DNA of 6,624 nucleotides from Clostridia bacterium. GTDB lineage: Bacteria; Bacillota; Clostridia; Christensenellales; UBA1242. The stretch is taken from NCBI GenBank assembly GCA_017618475.1, contig JAFZUF010000110.1, positions 1 to 6,624 on the forward strand. Direction: 5' to 3'. This document shows, one piece after another, positions 1 to 5,424 of the stretch. The notes beneath the pieces were generated by a model. It saw only the letters and a list, made by a program, of their open reading frames with translations. It ran no database searches and was not told the origin of the DNA. Numbering within the stretch: position 1 is the stretch's first letter; every line of letters begins with the position of its first letter. The position numbers and the translations under genes are program-made.

Positions 1-682
1 CAGATTCATTGTTTGAATTTTTTTGACGTGATTTATAAACATTAACTACTTCATTCACCTTAATAATATTTTTTAAGAAATTACTGTTTTTGTAAACAAT
101 TTGACAATATTGGGTAATATTGTTGTGCTTACGATTATATTCGTCTTCGATTTTGGAGTTTTTTTCAATTACAACATCTTTATATAAATGGTAAAAAGCA
201 TCAGTAGCCAATTTTAATTCTGCAAATTTTTCAGTGTGAAATTGAACTTCCACATTGACGCCTTTGTATTTGCCGTGCCAATGAATGGCAAAATAATCGG
301 GTCTGCTATGGATTTCAATGTCACCGCCAAATTCGGCTAAAAAGTTAGCAATTAATGCAGGGGCTGCATCGTAATCGGGAATAATTATGGTAAAACGTGA
401 CCAGTCCCTTAAAAGATCAAACAATTTGTCTTCTTGTTTGTTGTAACGGTTGAGAATTTGTACCGTTTCAGTATGCATAACTTCATCTTCTCTTGTACGT
501 GTTTTACGTCCTAGTTTTTCAAAAATACTAAGCCAACTTTTAACTTTTGGGTTAATAATACCGTAACGGCTAATTTTTTTATACACAAGAGGCTGACGCG
601 TAGTGTGAGATATCGCGTGAATTGCATCAATTGCTTGGTCATCAGTAAGTTCTACCTCTGCGGTGTTTAGCTTTTTTTTCAT
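1..682 (-). CDS. RelA/SpoT-fold nucleotidyltransferase-like protein, C-terminus cut by window edge
   Basis: The reading frame is open from an ATG at 682 to the left edge (227 residues seen, no stop), so the C-terminus is missing. Residues 93-167 resemble the RelA/SpoT synthetase fold. They include DWSRFTIIIPDYD (93-105, like the family D-x-x-x-R strand), YFAIHW (130-135, like the GYRxxH segment) and VEVQFHTEKFAELK (144-157, like the E-x-Q-x-x-T strand that holds catalytic Glu and Gln). Family members transfer pyrophosphate or nucleotides to GDP/GTP or, in toxic small alarmone synthetases, to ATP or tRNA. The first 90 residues are basic and do not look like an HD hydrolase domain, so this is not a full-length Rel. 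I could not place the basic ATP-binding motif with certainty (residues 58-64, GRKTRTR, is a candidate). The start is fixed by a Shine-Dalgarno and a consensus promoter. G+C is low (sample lines 17-27%), which fits an accessory or transferred gene. Membership of the fold is likely; the activity is unknown. Confidence 0.62.
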   Translation of the reverse strand, partial: MKKKLNTAEVELTDDQAIDAIHAISHTTRQPLVYKKISRYGIINPKVKSWLSIFEKLGRKTRTREDEVMHTETVQILNRYNKQEDKLFDLLRDWSRFTIIIPDYDAAPALIANFLAEFGGDIEIHSRPDYFAIHWHGKYKGVNVEVQFHTEKFAELKLATDAFYHLYKDVVIEKNSKIEDEYNRKHNNITQYCQIVYKNSNFLKNIIKVNEVVNVYKSRQKNSNNES

Positions 683-691
683 TTATTATAA

Positions 692-698
692 CTCCTAC
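692..698 (-). promoter_or_regulatory. Shine-Dalgarno of the RelA/SpoT-like gene
   Basis: On the minus strand GTAGGAG ends 9 bases before the ATG at 682. It supports that start codon and contrasts with the SD-less genes elsewhere in the window. Confidence 0.8.
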
Positions 699-732
699 AG
701 GGTCTTGCAAGGCAAAACACAAATATTTTTGT

Positions 733-761
733 ATTATATACTTATGGTTAATAATTGTCAA
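733..761 (-). promoter_or_regulatory. Consensus sigma-70 promoter for the RelA/SpoT-like gene
   Basis: On the minus strand TTGACA (761-756) is followed after exactly 17 bases by TATAAT (738-733), a perfect match to both consensus hexamers and to the optimal spacer. Transcription should start near 726, giving a leader of about 44 bases with a Shine-Dalgarno. The -35 overlaps an 11-base near-palindrome, AATTGTCAATT (753-763), which could be a repressor site but may be chance in A+T-rich DNA. Confidence 0.8.
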
Positions 762-792
762 TTTATTATGATTTTTTCTTTTTCGGAAATCA

Positions 793-801
793 TGTTATTA
801 T
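793..801 (+). promoter_or_regulatory. Possible extended -10 promoter of dinB
   Basis: TGTTATTAT fits the extended -10 pattern TG-N-TATAAT, with one mismatch in the hexamer. The region 17 bases upstream is a T-run without a clear -35. Transcription would start near 808, downstream of the farthest upstream in-frame ATGs. An overlapping GAAA-TCAT-GTTA at 786-797 is a weak match to the Gram-positive LexA box (GAAC-N4-GTTC). Both calls are tentative. Confidence 0.35.
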
Positions 802-837
802 GGGATTTAGTTGGCGGTGTATGTTTCATTCCCGATC

Positions 838-843
838 GAAAGG
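838..843 (+). promoter_or_regulatory. Probable Shine-Dalgarno of dinB
   Basis: GAAAGG matches the 5' part of the extended anti-SD complement AGAAAGGAGG. It lies 13 bases before GTG 857, which is workable because the pairing uses the distal part of the SD. It favours GTG 857 over ATG 821, whose upstream sequence has no properly spaced SD. Confidence 0.5.
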
Positions 844-856
844 TAATTTATCGCGC

Positions 857-2104
857 GTGATTTTGCATTGTGACCTGAATAATTTTTTCGCTTCGGTCGC
901 AATGATTTGTCATCCAGAATTAAAAGGAAAGTTCATTGCGGTTTGTGGTAATCCCAGTTTACGGAAAGGAATTGTGCTCGCGAAAAGTGAAAACGCGAAG
1001 CGTATGGGGGTGAAGACCGGCATGGCAATTTGGCAAGCGCGACAAATTTGTCCGGAAATTCAAATTGTGCCAACTGATTACGCGGCTTACGAAAGTTATA
1101 GTAAAAAGGTGCAAGCAATTTATTATCGTTTTACCAACCAAGTGGAAAGTTTTGGCATTGACGAATGTTGGCTGGATGTGACCCACAGCCAAAAGTTATT
1201 TGGCGATGGTCTGCAAATTGCGGATAAAATTCGCCGCGCTGTAAAAGACGAGTTGGGTTTGACAATTTCGGTTGGGGTGTCGTTTAACAAAACATATGCT
1301 AAGTTGGGCAGCGACCTGGCTGCGCCCGACGAAGTGATGGCGATTACGTTAGATAATTATCAGCAAATGATTTATCCGTTACCACTCGGTAATTTGTTAT
1401 TTGTCGGTAAAAAGACACAAGCGTTATTGACGAAATTAAATGTACAAACGATTGGCGACTTAGCAAACTTTGACGTAAAAGTTTTAAAAAGTTTTTTGGG
1501 TATTAATGCGGAAAAGTTAATTGCGGCGGCACGGGGCGAAGATTACAGTGATGTGAATGATTATTTTGACCATGAGTTACCACGCAGTGTAGGTAATGGT
1601 ACAACTTTGCCGTTTGATTTGACCAGTAAAAAAGAAGTGGAAAGTGTGTTATATTTATTAGCGGAAAAAATTGCTTATCGTTTAAGGCAACAAAATTTGC
1701 AAGGGTACACGGTGCATTTATCAATTAAGGATACCGCTTTACATTGGATTGGCGCACAAACCAGCTTGCCTTATCCCACGCACGCGGTGTTGACGATTCG
1801 GCGCACCGCCAGTGCAGTCTTTAACCAATTATGGATTCAAAAGCCATTTCGACCGGTACGAGCTTTGCGGATTGCGGTCGGCAATTTAACCACGGCGCCG
1901 AATTTACAGACTAATTTATTGGCGGACATTAATGACGAAGCCAAAAACCAAGCTCTTGATGATGTCTTTGACCGCATTCGCCGTAAGTATGGCACAGAAC
2001 AAATTATGTTGGGTGGAACCGCCGCCAGCTATCAAAAACTGGGCTTTGCACTACAAACATATGATTGCGACAATGTGGAAGATTTGAATAGTGATGAGCT
2101 GTGA
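857..2104 (+). CDS. dinB: DNA polymerase IV (Y-family translesion polymerase)
   Basis: Pol IV is an error-prone, clamp-dependent DNA polymerase that copies past damaged bases in the cytoplasm. Numbered from GTG 857 (415 residues), the N-terminal palm strand VILHCDLNNFFASV holds catalytic Asp6 and steric-gate Phe11. SFGIDECWLDVT (98-109) holds the catalytic pair Asp102-Glu103. SVGVSFNKTYAKLGSDLAAPD follows at about 138-158. FVGKKTQALLTKLNVQTIGDLA (from about 182) is the thumb helix-hairpin-helix, and residues from about 240 form the little finger. Length and domain order are normal for the family. The frame runs upstream to 755, but the conserved domain begins right at 857, where GAAAGG provides an SD; ATG 821 would add 12 unconserved residues. 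The second acidic position of the usual D-x-D is Asn8, and the usual Glu after SV is Ala; both look like family variation. I see no clear C-terminal clamp-binding peptide. The gene stands alone, with tRNA-Cys following. Confidence 0.93.
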   Translation: MILHCDLNNFFASVAMICHPELKGKFIAVCGNPSLRKGIVLAKSENAKRMGVKTGMAIWQARQICPEIQIVPTDYAAYESYSKKVQAIYYRFTNQVESFGIDECWLDVTHSQKLFGDGLQIADKIRRAVKDELGLTISVGVSFNKTYAKLGSDLAAPDEVMAITLDNYQQMIYPLPLGNLLFVGKKTQALLTKLNVQTIGDLANFDVKVLKSFLGINAEKLIAAARGEDYSDVNDYFDHELPRSVGNGTTLPFDLTSKKEVESVLYLLAEKIAYRLRQQNLQGYTVHLSIKDTALHWIGAQTSLPYPTHAVLTIRRTASAVFNQLWIQKPFRPVRALRIAVGNLTTAPNLQTNLLADINDEAKNQALDDVFDRIRRKYGTEQIMLGGTAASYQKLGFALQTYDCDNVEDLNSDEL

Positions 2105-2116
2105 GAAAGATTGTGG

Positions 2117-2146
2117 TTGCCAAGCCGATATGTTTTTGTATATAAT
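2117..2146 (+). promoter_or_regulatory. Promoter of tRNA-Cys
   Basis: TTGCCA (2117-2122) is separated by 18 bases from a perfect TATAAT (2141-2146). Transcription would start near 2153, about 10 bases before the mature tRNA 5' end. No intrinsic terminator is visible between dinB and this promoter. Confidence 0.65.
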
Positions 2147-2162
2147 AAAATATTCACAGTTT

Positions 2163-2237
2163 GGCACGGTTGCTAAGTGGTAAAGCGATGGTCTGCAAAA
2201 CCGTTATGCGCCAGTTCGATTCTGGCCCGTGCCTCCA
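2163..2237 (+). tRNA. tRNA-Cys (anticodon GCA)
   Basis: The cloverleaf folds fully by hand. The acceptor stem GGCACGG (2163-2169) pairs with CCGTGCC (2227-2233), seven Watson-Crick pairs. The D stem GCT/AGC is at 2172-2174 and 2184-2186. The anticodon stem ATGGT/ACCGT is at 2188-2192 and 2200-2204, with one T-G pair and loop CTGCAAA, giving anticodon GCA at 2195-2197. The T stem GCCAG/CTGGC (2210-2214, 2222-2226) has loop TTCGATT. The discriminator is T2234, and CCA is encoded at 2235-2237. It delivers cysteine at UGC/UGU codons. The folD promoter starts 16 bases after the CCA and no terminator is seen between them, so some read-through into folD is possible. Confidence 0.96.
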
Positions 2238-2252
2238 ATTAAAAACAAAAAC

Positions 2253-2281
2253 TTGTAAAACTGGCAGTGTGTAGGTATAAT
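2253..2281 (+). promoter_or_regulatory. folD promoter, predicted to give a leaderless mRNA
   Basis: TTGTAA (2253-2258), a 17-base spacer and a perfect TATAAT (2276-2281). The -10 ends 5 bases before the ATG at 2287, so the expected start of transcription (2287-2288) falls on the start codon itself. There is no room for a Shine-Dalgarno in such a transcript. Confidence 0.7.
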
Positions 2282-2286
2282 AAGGC

Positions 2287-3147
2287 ATGGCACAAATTAT
2301 TGACGGAAAAGCATTAGCAGCGGTGGTGTGCATCGAAGTTGCCGCAGAAGTCCAAAAGATTAAAGCGCAAGGTGGCGTGGTGCGTTTTGCCGCAGTGTTG
2401 GTGGGTGACGATCCAGCCAGCCAAATTTATGTGCGCAACAAACAACGCGCTTGTGAAAAAGCTGGCATCGAATTTACTTTGCACACCTTACCGGCAACCT
2501 GCCAATACGAAGATTTGACCGCATTAATTCGTCGCTTGTCGGCGGATAAAAATGTCAATGGTGTTTTATTGCAATTACCGGTACCGCCGGCAGTAGTGGG
2601 CGACCGTTTGAATGAAGTATTAAATTTAATTGACCCGCAGAAGGACGTGGATGGTTTAACGTTAACCAACGCCGCCAGTTTAGTTGAAGGCTTAGATGGT
2701 TTGGTGCCGTGTACGGCGCAAGGGGTTTTATATGCGATTAACAGTGTGTGTCCGGATTTGACCGGCAAGAATGTGGTTGTGGTGGGACGTAGTCGTATCG
2801 TGGGGCGACCGACTGCATTATTATTAAATAATCAAAACGCGACCGTGGCATTATGTCATCGTCGTACGCACAATGTGGCCGAATTTACGCGTTTAGCCGA
2901 TGTAGTTGTTGTCGCGGCAGGGTGCCCGAAATTATTAACCGCTGACATGGTAAAAAAAGGTGCCATTGTGATTGACGTGGGTATTAACCGTTTGCCTGAC
3001 GGTGAATTGGTTGGTGACGTTGATTATGAAAACGTCGCCAAAAAAGCAAGCGCGATTACGCCGGTACCTGGAGGTATTGGACCTTTGACGATTGCGTTCT
3101 TATTAAAGAACATTGTGGCTGCGTATCGCCATCAAAATCGTTTGTAA
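2287..3147 (+). CDS. folD: Bifunctional methylenetetrahydrofolate dehydrogenase / methenyltetrahydrofolate cyclohydrolase
   Basis: FolD is a cytoplasmic enzyme that oxidises 5,10-methylene-THF with NAD(P)+ to 5,10-methenyl-THF and hydrolyses that to 10-formyl-THF. It supplies one-carbon units for purines and initiator formyl-Met. The 286-residue length is standard. Visible landmarks are the Y-x-x-x-K active-site motif (YVRNK, 48-52, catalytic Lys52), NGVLLQLPVP (91-100), QKDVDGLT (118-125, substrate Asp), the cofactor-loop motif GRSRIVGRP (167-175), VIDVGINR (228-235) and the signature PVPGGIGPLT (259-268). No key residue is missing. The MAQIIDGKALA start matches the family N-terminus. The gene appears monocistronic; its last 45 bases overlap the convergent desulfurase gene. 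Confidence 0.96.
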   Translation: MAQIIDGKALAAVVCIEVAAEVQKIKAQGGVVRFAAVLVGDDPASQIYVRNKQRACEKAGIEFTLHTLPATCQYEDLTALIRRLSADKNVNGVLLQLPVPPAVVGDRLNEVLNLIDPQKDVDGLTLTNAASLVEGLDGLVPCTAQGVLYAINSVCPDLTGKNVVVVGRSRIVGRPTALLLNNQNATVALCHRRTHNVAEFTRLADVVVVAAGCPKLLTADMVKKGAIVIDVGINRLPDGELVGDVDYENVAKKASAITPVPGGIGPLTIAFLLKNIVAAYRHQNRL

Positions 3148-4176
3148 AGCTGTTAAGAATGTTTTGATATCGTCTAAAGTGTTGTACATGCCAAGGCTGA
3201 CCCGTAAGACTTGTTTTTGTGCTTGGGGTGATAATTTTATCGCATCTAATGTGCGATTGCCTTTGGCGTGTGATGCGCAAGCCGAACCTAAGCCAACGTA
3301 AATTTCTTGGGCGGACAAGGCATTAAGTACGGTTTCACCGAAAACGCCGGGCAAGGCAATATTAGTTATATAAGGATTATTATTGATACCGTTGACGTGG
3401 CAACCAGCGGGTAAGTGTTCAATAAGATATTGGTGTAAGGAAGGAACTGCAGGGCAATTAAAGTTATTCGCGGCAGTGGCAAAGCCCACAATCGCGGCGT
3501 TGTTTAACGTACCATGTGGTGGTTCAATGTTAATTCCGGCACGTACCCACAAAGCACCGACACCTTTTGGTCCGTGAATTTTGTGGCCGCAAATTGTTAC
3601 ACTGTCTAAATCTAATTTAGTTACGTCGAAATCAAATTTGCCAAAGGCTTGAGCAGCATCGGCATGAATGTGTGCCTTGGGATTAAGATTACGTACAGCA
3701 GTAACCAATGCGGCGGCATCTTGGTAGGTGCCAATATCACTGTTGACCAAACTAAACATGACTAATGCGGTTTGGTCGGTAATAACTTTATCTAAGTTAG
3801 TAAGGTTAATGGTGCCGTCTTTTTTGAGTGGTAAGGTGTTGACCGTGTAGCCACGTTGTTCCCGTTCTTTGGCGTATAAGTAAATGGAATTGTGGTCGCC
3901 GGCGGTAATAACTAAATGATTGGTTGGGCGACGTAAACAATAATCCATGATTAAGTGGTTGGCTTGAGTGGCGGTGTTGGTGAAAATTAATTGCCCACCG
4001 GTGGCATGTAATTTTTGCAAAAGAGTGGTGCGCGCTTGGTCAATCATTTGAGATGCTTGCACACCGGCACGGTACAAGGTATTGGCATTGAAAAAATTAT
4101 TTTGTTCGACGTCTTGCATGGCTTGTAAGGCGGTCGGGTTAAGTTTGGTTGTCGCAGCGTTGTCTAAATAAATCAT
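3103..4176 (-). CDS. Cysteine desulfurase, compact NifS/IscS type (PLP-dependent class V aminotransferase)
   Basis: The enzyme removes sulfur from L-cysteine as an enzyme-bound persulfide, giving alanine, and feeds Fe-S clusters, thio-tRNA bases or cofactors. Seen in order are the N-terminal YLDNAATT (3-10), TNTATQANH for PLP phosphate binding (66-74), an active-site His (DH, 94-95), HADAAQ with the PLP-pyridine Asp173 (171-176), the PLP lysine in CGHKIHGPKG (Lys199), the persulfide cysteine in GLGSACASHAKG (Cys300), and RVSLGMYNT with the substrate-binding Arg325. At 357 residues it is about 30-45 shorter than usual. After GALWVR the usual GGG-[QH]-E-x-x-x-R-x-GT loop is reduced to PPHGT (219-223), and the following helical region is also short. 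The active-site residues are nonetheless intact. The MIYLDNAATT start is as in homologs, and the promoter predicts a leaderless message. No scaffold (IscU/SufU) or partner gene (MnmA, ThiI) is adjacent, so the pathway cannot be assigned. Confidence 0.9.
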   Translation of the reverse strand: MIYLDNAATTKLNPTALQAMQDVEQNNFFNANTLYRAGVQASQMIDQARTTLLQKLHATGGQLIFTNTATQANHLIMDYCLRRPTNHLVITAGDHNSIYLYAKEREQRGYTVNTLPLKKDGTINLTNLDKVITDQTALVMFSLVNSDIGTYQDAAALVTAVRNLNPKAHIHADAAQAFGKFDFDVTKLDLDSVTICGHKIHGPKGVGALWVRAGINIEPPHGTLNNAAIVGFATAANNFNCPAVPSLHQYLIEHLPAGCHVNGINNNPYITNIALPGVFGETVLNALSAQEIYVGLGSACASHAKGNRTLDAIKLSPQAQKQVLRVSLGMYNTLDDIKTFLTALQTILMAIRSHNVL

Positions 4177-4183
4177 TGATTAA

Positions 4184-4211
4184 ATTATAATGTTTGACGA
4201 AATTTCGTCAA
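4184..4211 (-). promoter_or_regulatory. Promoter of the cysteine desulfurase gene, predicted leaderless
   Basis: On the minus strand TTGACG (4211-4206), a 16-base spacer and a perfect TATAAT (4189-4184). The expected transcription start is 4177-4176, the first base of the ATG being 4176. The -35 lies in the right arm of the palindrome at 4191-4214. Confidence 0.7.
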
Positions 4212-4214
4212 ACA
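4191..4214. repeat. Perfect 24-bp palindrome between divergent promoters, likely operator
   Basis: The half-site TGTTTGACGAAA (4191-4202) is followed directly by its exact reverse complement (4203-4214), 12 + 12 bases with no spacer and no mismatch; symmetry breaks at 4190/4215. Each arm contains the -35 hexamer TTGACG of one of two outward promoters. A dimeric regulator bound here would cover both -35 boxes at once. The regulator is not identifiable from the window. It is not expected to act as an RNA hairpin, because both predicted transcripts begin beyond it. Confidence 0.75.
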
Positions 4215-4222
4215 CATATAAT
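4194..4222 (+). promoter_or_regulatory. Promoter of the unknown-LOG-methyltransferase operon
   Basis: TTGACG (4194-4199), a 17-base spacer and a perfect TATAAT (4217-4222). The -10 overlaps the ATG at 4221, so transcription would begin near 4229, just before an in-frame GTG at 4230. The -35 lies in the left arm of the palindrome. Confidence 0.65.
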
Positions 4223-4856
4223 GAAATTTGTGTTAAAGATAGCGTACGTGAACGGATACCAAGTGGGGGAAAAGGTGGAAATTCCCGTGGCGGAAGACCT
4301 TTTGTCGGAGTACAATGACTTTTACGCATCCAATTTAGAATTTTACCAAGGACGGATGAAACAGCACGATGCTGTCGAAAATGAAGTTGTTGCCGCCGAA
4401 GATACACCTGCTGAAATTGACCCCAAAGAAAAAGAACAACTTGATAATGAAGTAAAAGCATATATTGGTATGTGGGGCAGTTTGGATTTTGCGACTGCAA
4501 CGTTGGTTGGTTTAAATATAGATTGGGAAGCAATTCAGGAAAAGTTAATGGATGAACAAGAAAAAAACATTGCACCGTCGGCTAGTGCGTTAAGGCCTGT
4601 GGCTAAGCAATTACGTAACGTCGCCAGCGTTTTGGCGTTTTCCGAACGTATTGTAACGCGTTTACAACGCAAAGCGGTTGATAAGGAAATGATTGATTTA
4701 ATGATTCAAGGTTTTGAAACATTGCTTGCTCAAGTAGTTAATCGTAACATTGAAGTGCCAGAATTGGATGGTGTAGAAAATAAAAAAATTATTAAATTAA
4801 AGACAGTGGATGCAATCTTAGATTATGCGAACCACTTGTTTGTTTTAGGGAGATAA
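4221..4856 (+). CDS. Unrecognised helical cytoplasmic protein, first gene of a three-gene operon
   Basis: I do not recognise this 211-residue protein. It opens with a short beta-like, valine-rich stretch (MKFVLKIAYVNGYQVGEKVEIPV), followed by an acidic, probably flexible part (about 47-76, rich in Glu and Asp). The rest is predicted mostly helical by eye, with YIGMWGSLDFATATLVGL (about 80-97), a Lys/Arg-rich amphipathic helix near VLAFSERIVTRLQRK, and a C-terminal helix AILDYANHLFVLGR. No signal peptide, membrane segment, metal-binding cluster or nucleotide-binding loop is evident. The stop codon is 1 base before the LOG ATG, so the two are surely co-transcribed. Start choice: ATG 4221 is the conventional call, but it lies inside the -10 box. 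If that promoter is correct, the real start is GTG 4230 on a leaderless mRNA (208 residues). The TTG at 4194 is inside the -35 and can be excluded on the same grounds. Confidence 0.75.
   Translation: MKFVLKIAYVNGYQVGEKVEIPVAEDLLSEYNDFYASNLEFYQGRMKQHDAVENEVVAAEDTPAEIDPKEKEQLDNEVKAYIGMWGSLDFATATLVGLNIDWEAIQEKLMDEQEKNIAPSASALRPVAKQLRNVASVLAFSERIVTRLQRKAVDKEMIDLMIQGFETLLAQVVNRNIEVPELDGVENKKIIKLKTVDAILDYANHLFVLGR
4847..4853 (+). promoter_or_regulatory. Shine-Dalgarno of the LOG-family gene
   Basis: AGGGAGA lies 4 bases before ATG 4858, inside the last codons of the upstream gene. It suggests coupled translation of the two genes. Confidence 0.7.
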
Positions 4857-4857
4857 A

Positions 4858-5424
4858 ATGAAAGTTTGTGTTTGTGGTGGAACTAACCCAGGGACGAATG
4901 CCAAATTCTTGAATTGCATGCGACGTGTAGGTGAGTTATTTTGTGACCATGATATTGAATTGATTTGGGGCGGTAACCAATTTGGTGTTTTGGCGGCTAT
5001 ACATCAAGTTTATGTCGAACGTAAAAAGCCTAATACATTATATTTGCCAAAAACGTACATTGACGATTTGAACGGAATGACAACCGATAAAGTTGTGATT
5101 TTGGAAACGATTGGCGAACGCCAAGATGCTATGTCACACAACAGTGATGCGATTGTTTTTATTCCCGGTGGTATTGGAACAACTTATGAATTTTGGGCAA
5201 GTGTGGAGGCATTGCGTTCGGGGGAAATTAATACAAAGTTATTTTTATACAACTTTGAAGGTTTTTGGGATAAGCAAATTGAATTCCTTAATTTTATTAA
5301 TCAAAATGGTTTTACCAAAACTGGTATGGGCGGCAGTCCTTATAAGGTTAAACCCGAAGATTTGTTTACTGTGGTTAATACGCCAGAAGATTTGATGAAA
5401 GAGTTAGCAAAAATCAGGAAATAA
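4858..5424 (+). CDS. LOG-family Rossmann-fold protein (putative nucleotide phosphoribohydrolase)
   Basis: The LOG family (formerly annotated lysine decarboxylase, TIGR00730 type) includes enzymes that cleave the N-glycosidic bond of AMP or cytokinin nucleotides to base and ribose 5-phosphate. In this 188-residue protein the N-terminal strand VCVCGGTNPG (3-12) and ELIWGGNQFGVLAA (34-47) form the nucleotide-binding fold. The signature PGGIGTTYE (103-111) holds the catalytic Glu111. The family's catalytic R-K pair appears as Arg88-Gln89 (GERQDAM), so Arg is kept but Lys is replaced by Gln. ELIWGGN replaces the usual YGGG. Length is normal for a short LOG protein. The changes imply a divergent subgroup with an altered substrate or activity. 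It is the middle gene of the operon: it starts 1 base after the upstream stop, and its TAA shares a base with the methyltransferase ATG. Confidence 0.85.
   Translation: MKVCVCGGTNPGTNAKFLNCMRRVGELFCDHDIELIWGGNQFGVLAAIHQVYVERKKPNTLYLPKTYIDDLNGMTTDKVVILETIGERQDAMSHNSDAIVFIPGGIGTTYEFWASVEALRSGEINTKLFLYNFEGFWDKQIEFLNFINQNGFTKTGMGGSPYKVKPEDLFTVVNTPEDLMKELAKIRK

Noticed and set aside
753..763. Near-palindrome AATTGTCAATT over the -35 of the RelA/SpoT-like gene as an operator
   Set aside because: It is short, A+T-rich and largely explained by the -35 hexamer TTGACA itself, so there is too little evidence for a separate operator.
755..856. Upstream extension of dinB to 755, 800 or 821
   Set aside because: The extra residues (Phe-rich, then MFHSRSKGNLSR) are not part of the Pol IV domain and have no well-placed SD. 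ATG 821 remains the only serious alternative to GTG 857.
663..860. Small plus-strand open frame over the dinB upstream region
   Set aside because: It spans the divergent promoter region, begins inside the RelA/SpoT-like gene, has no SD and encodes a low-complexity Phe/Ile-rich peptide.
2427..2768. Antisense frame inside folD
   Set aside because: It is a shadow of the folD coding sequence with no SD, promoter or recognisable motif. The same holds for the other antisense frames inside dinB, the desulfurase, the unknown gene and the ABC gene.
2163..4176. A cysteine-themed locus (tRNA-Cys near a cysteine desulfurase)
   Set aside because: The genes are on opposite strands with folD between them and separate promoters. 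Adjacency by chance is the simplest reading.
4191..4214. The palindrome as a transcription terminator or RNA hairpin
   Set aside because: Both predicted transcription starts lie outside it and point away, and the divergent layout means no known transcript crosses it. A DNA-binding role fits better.
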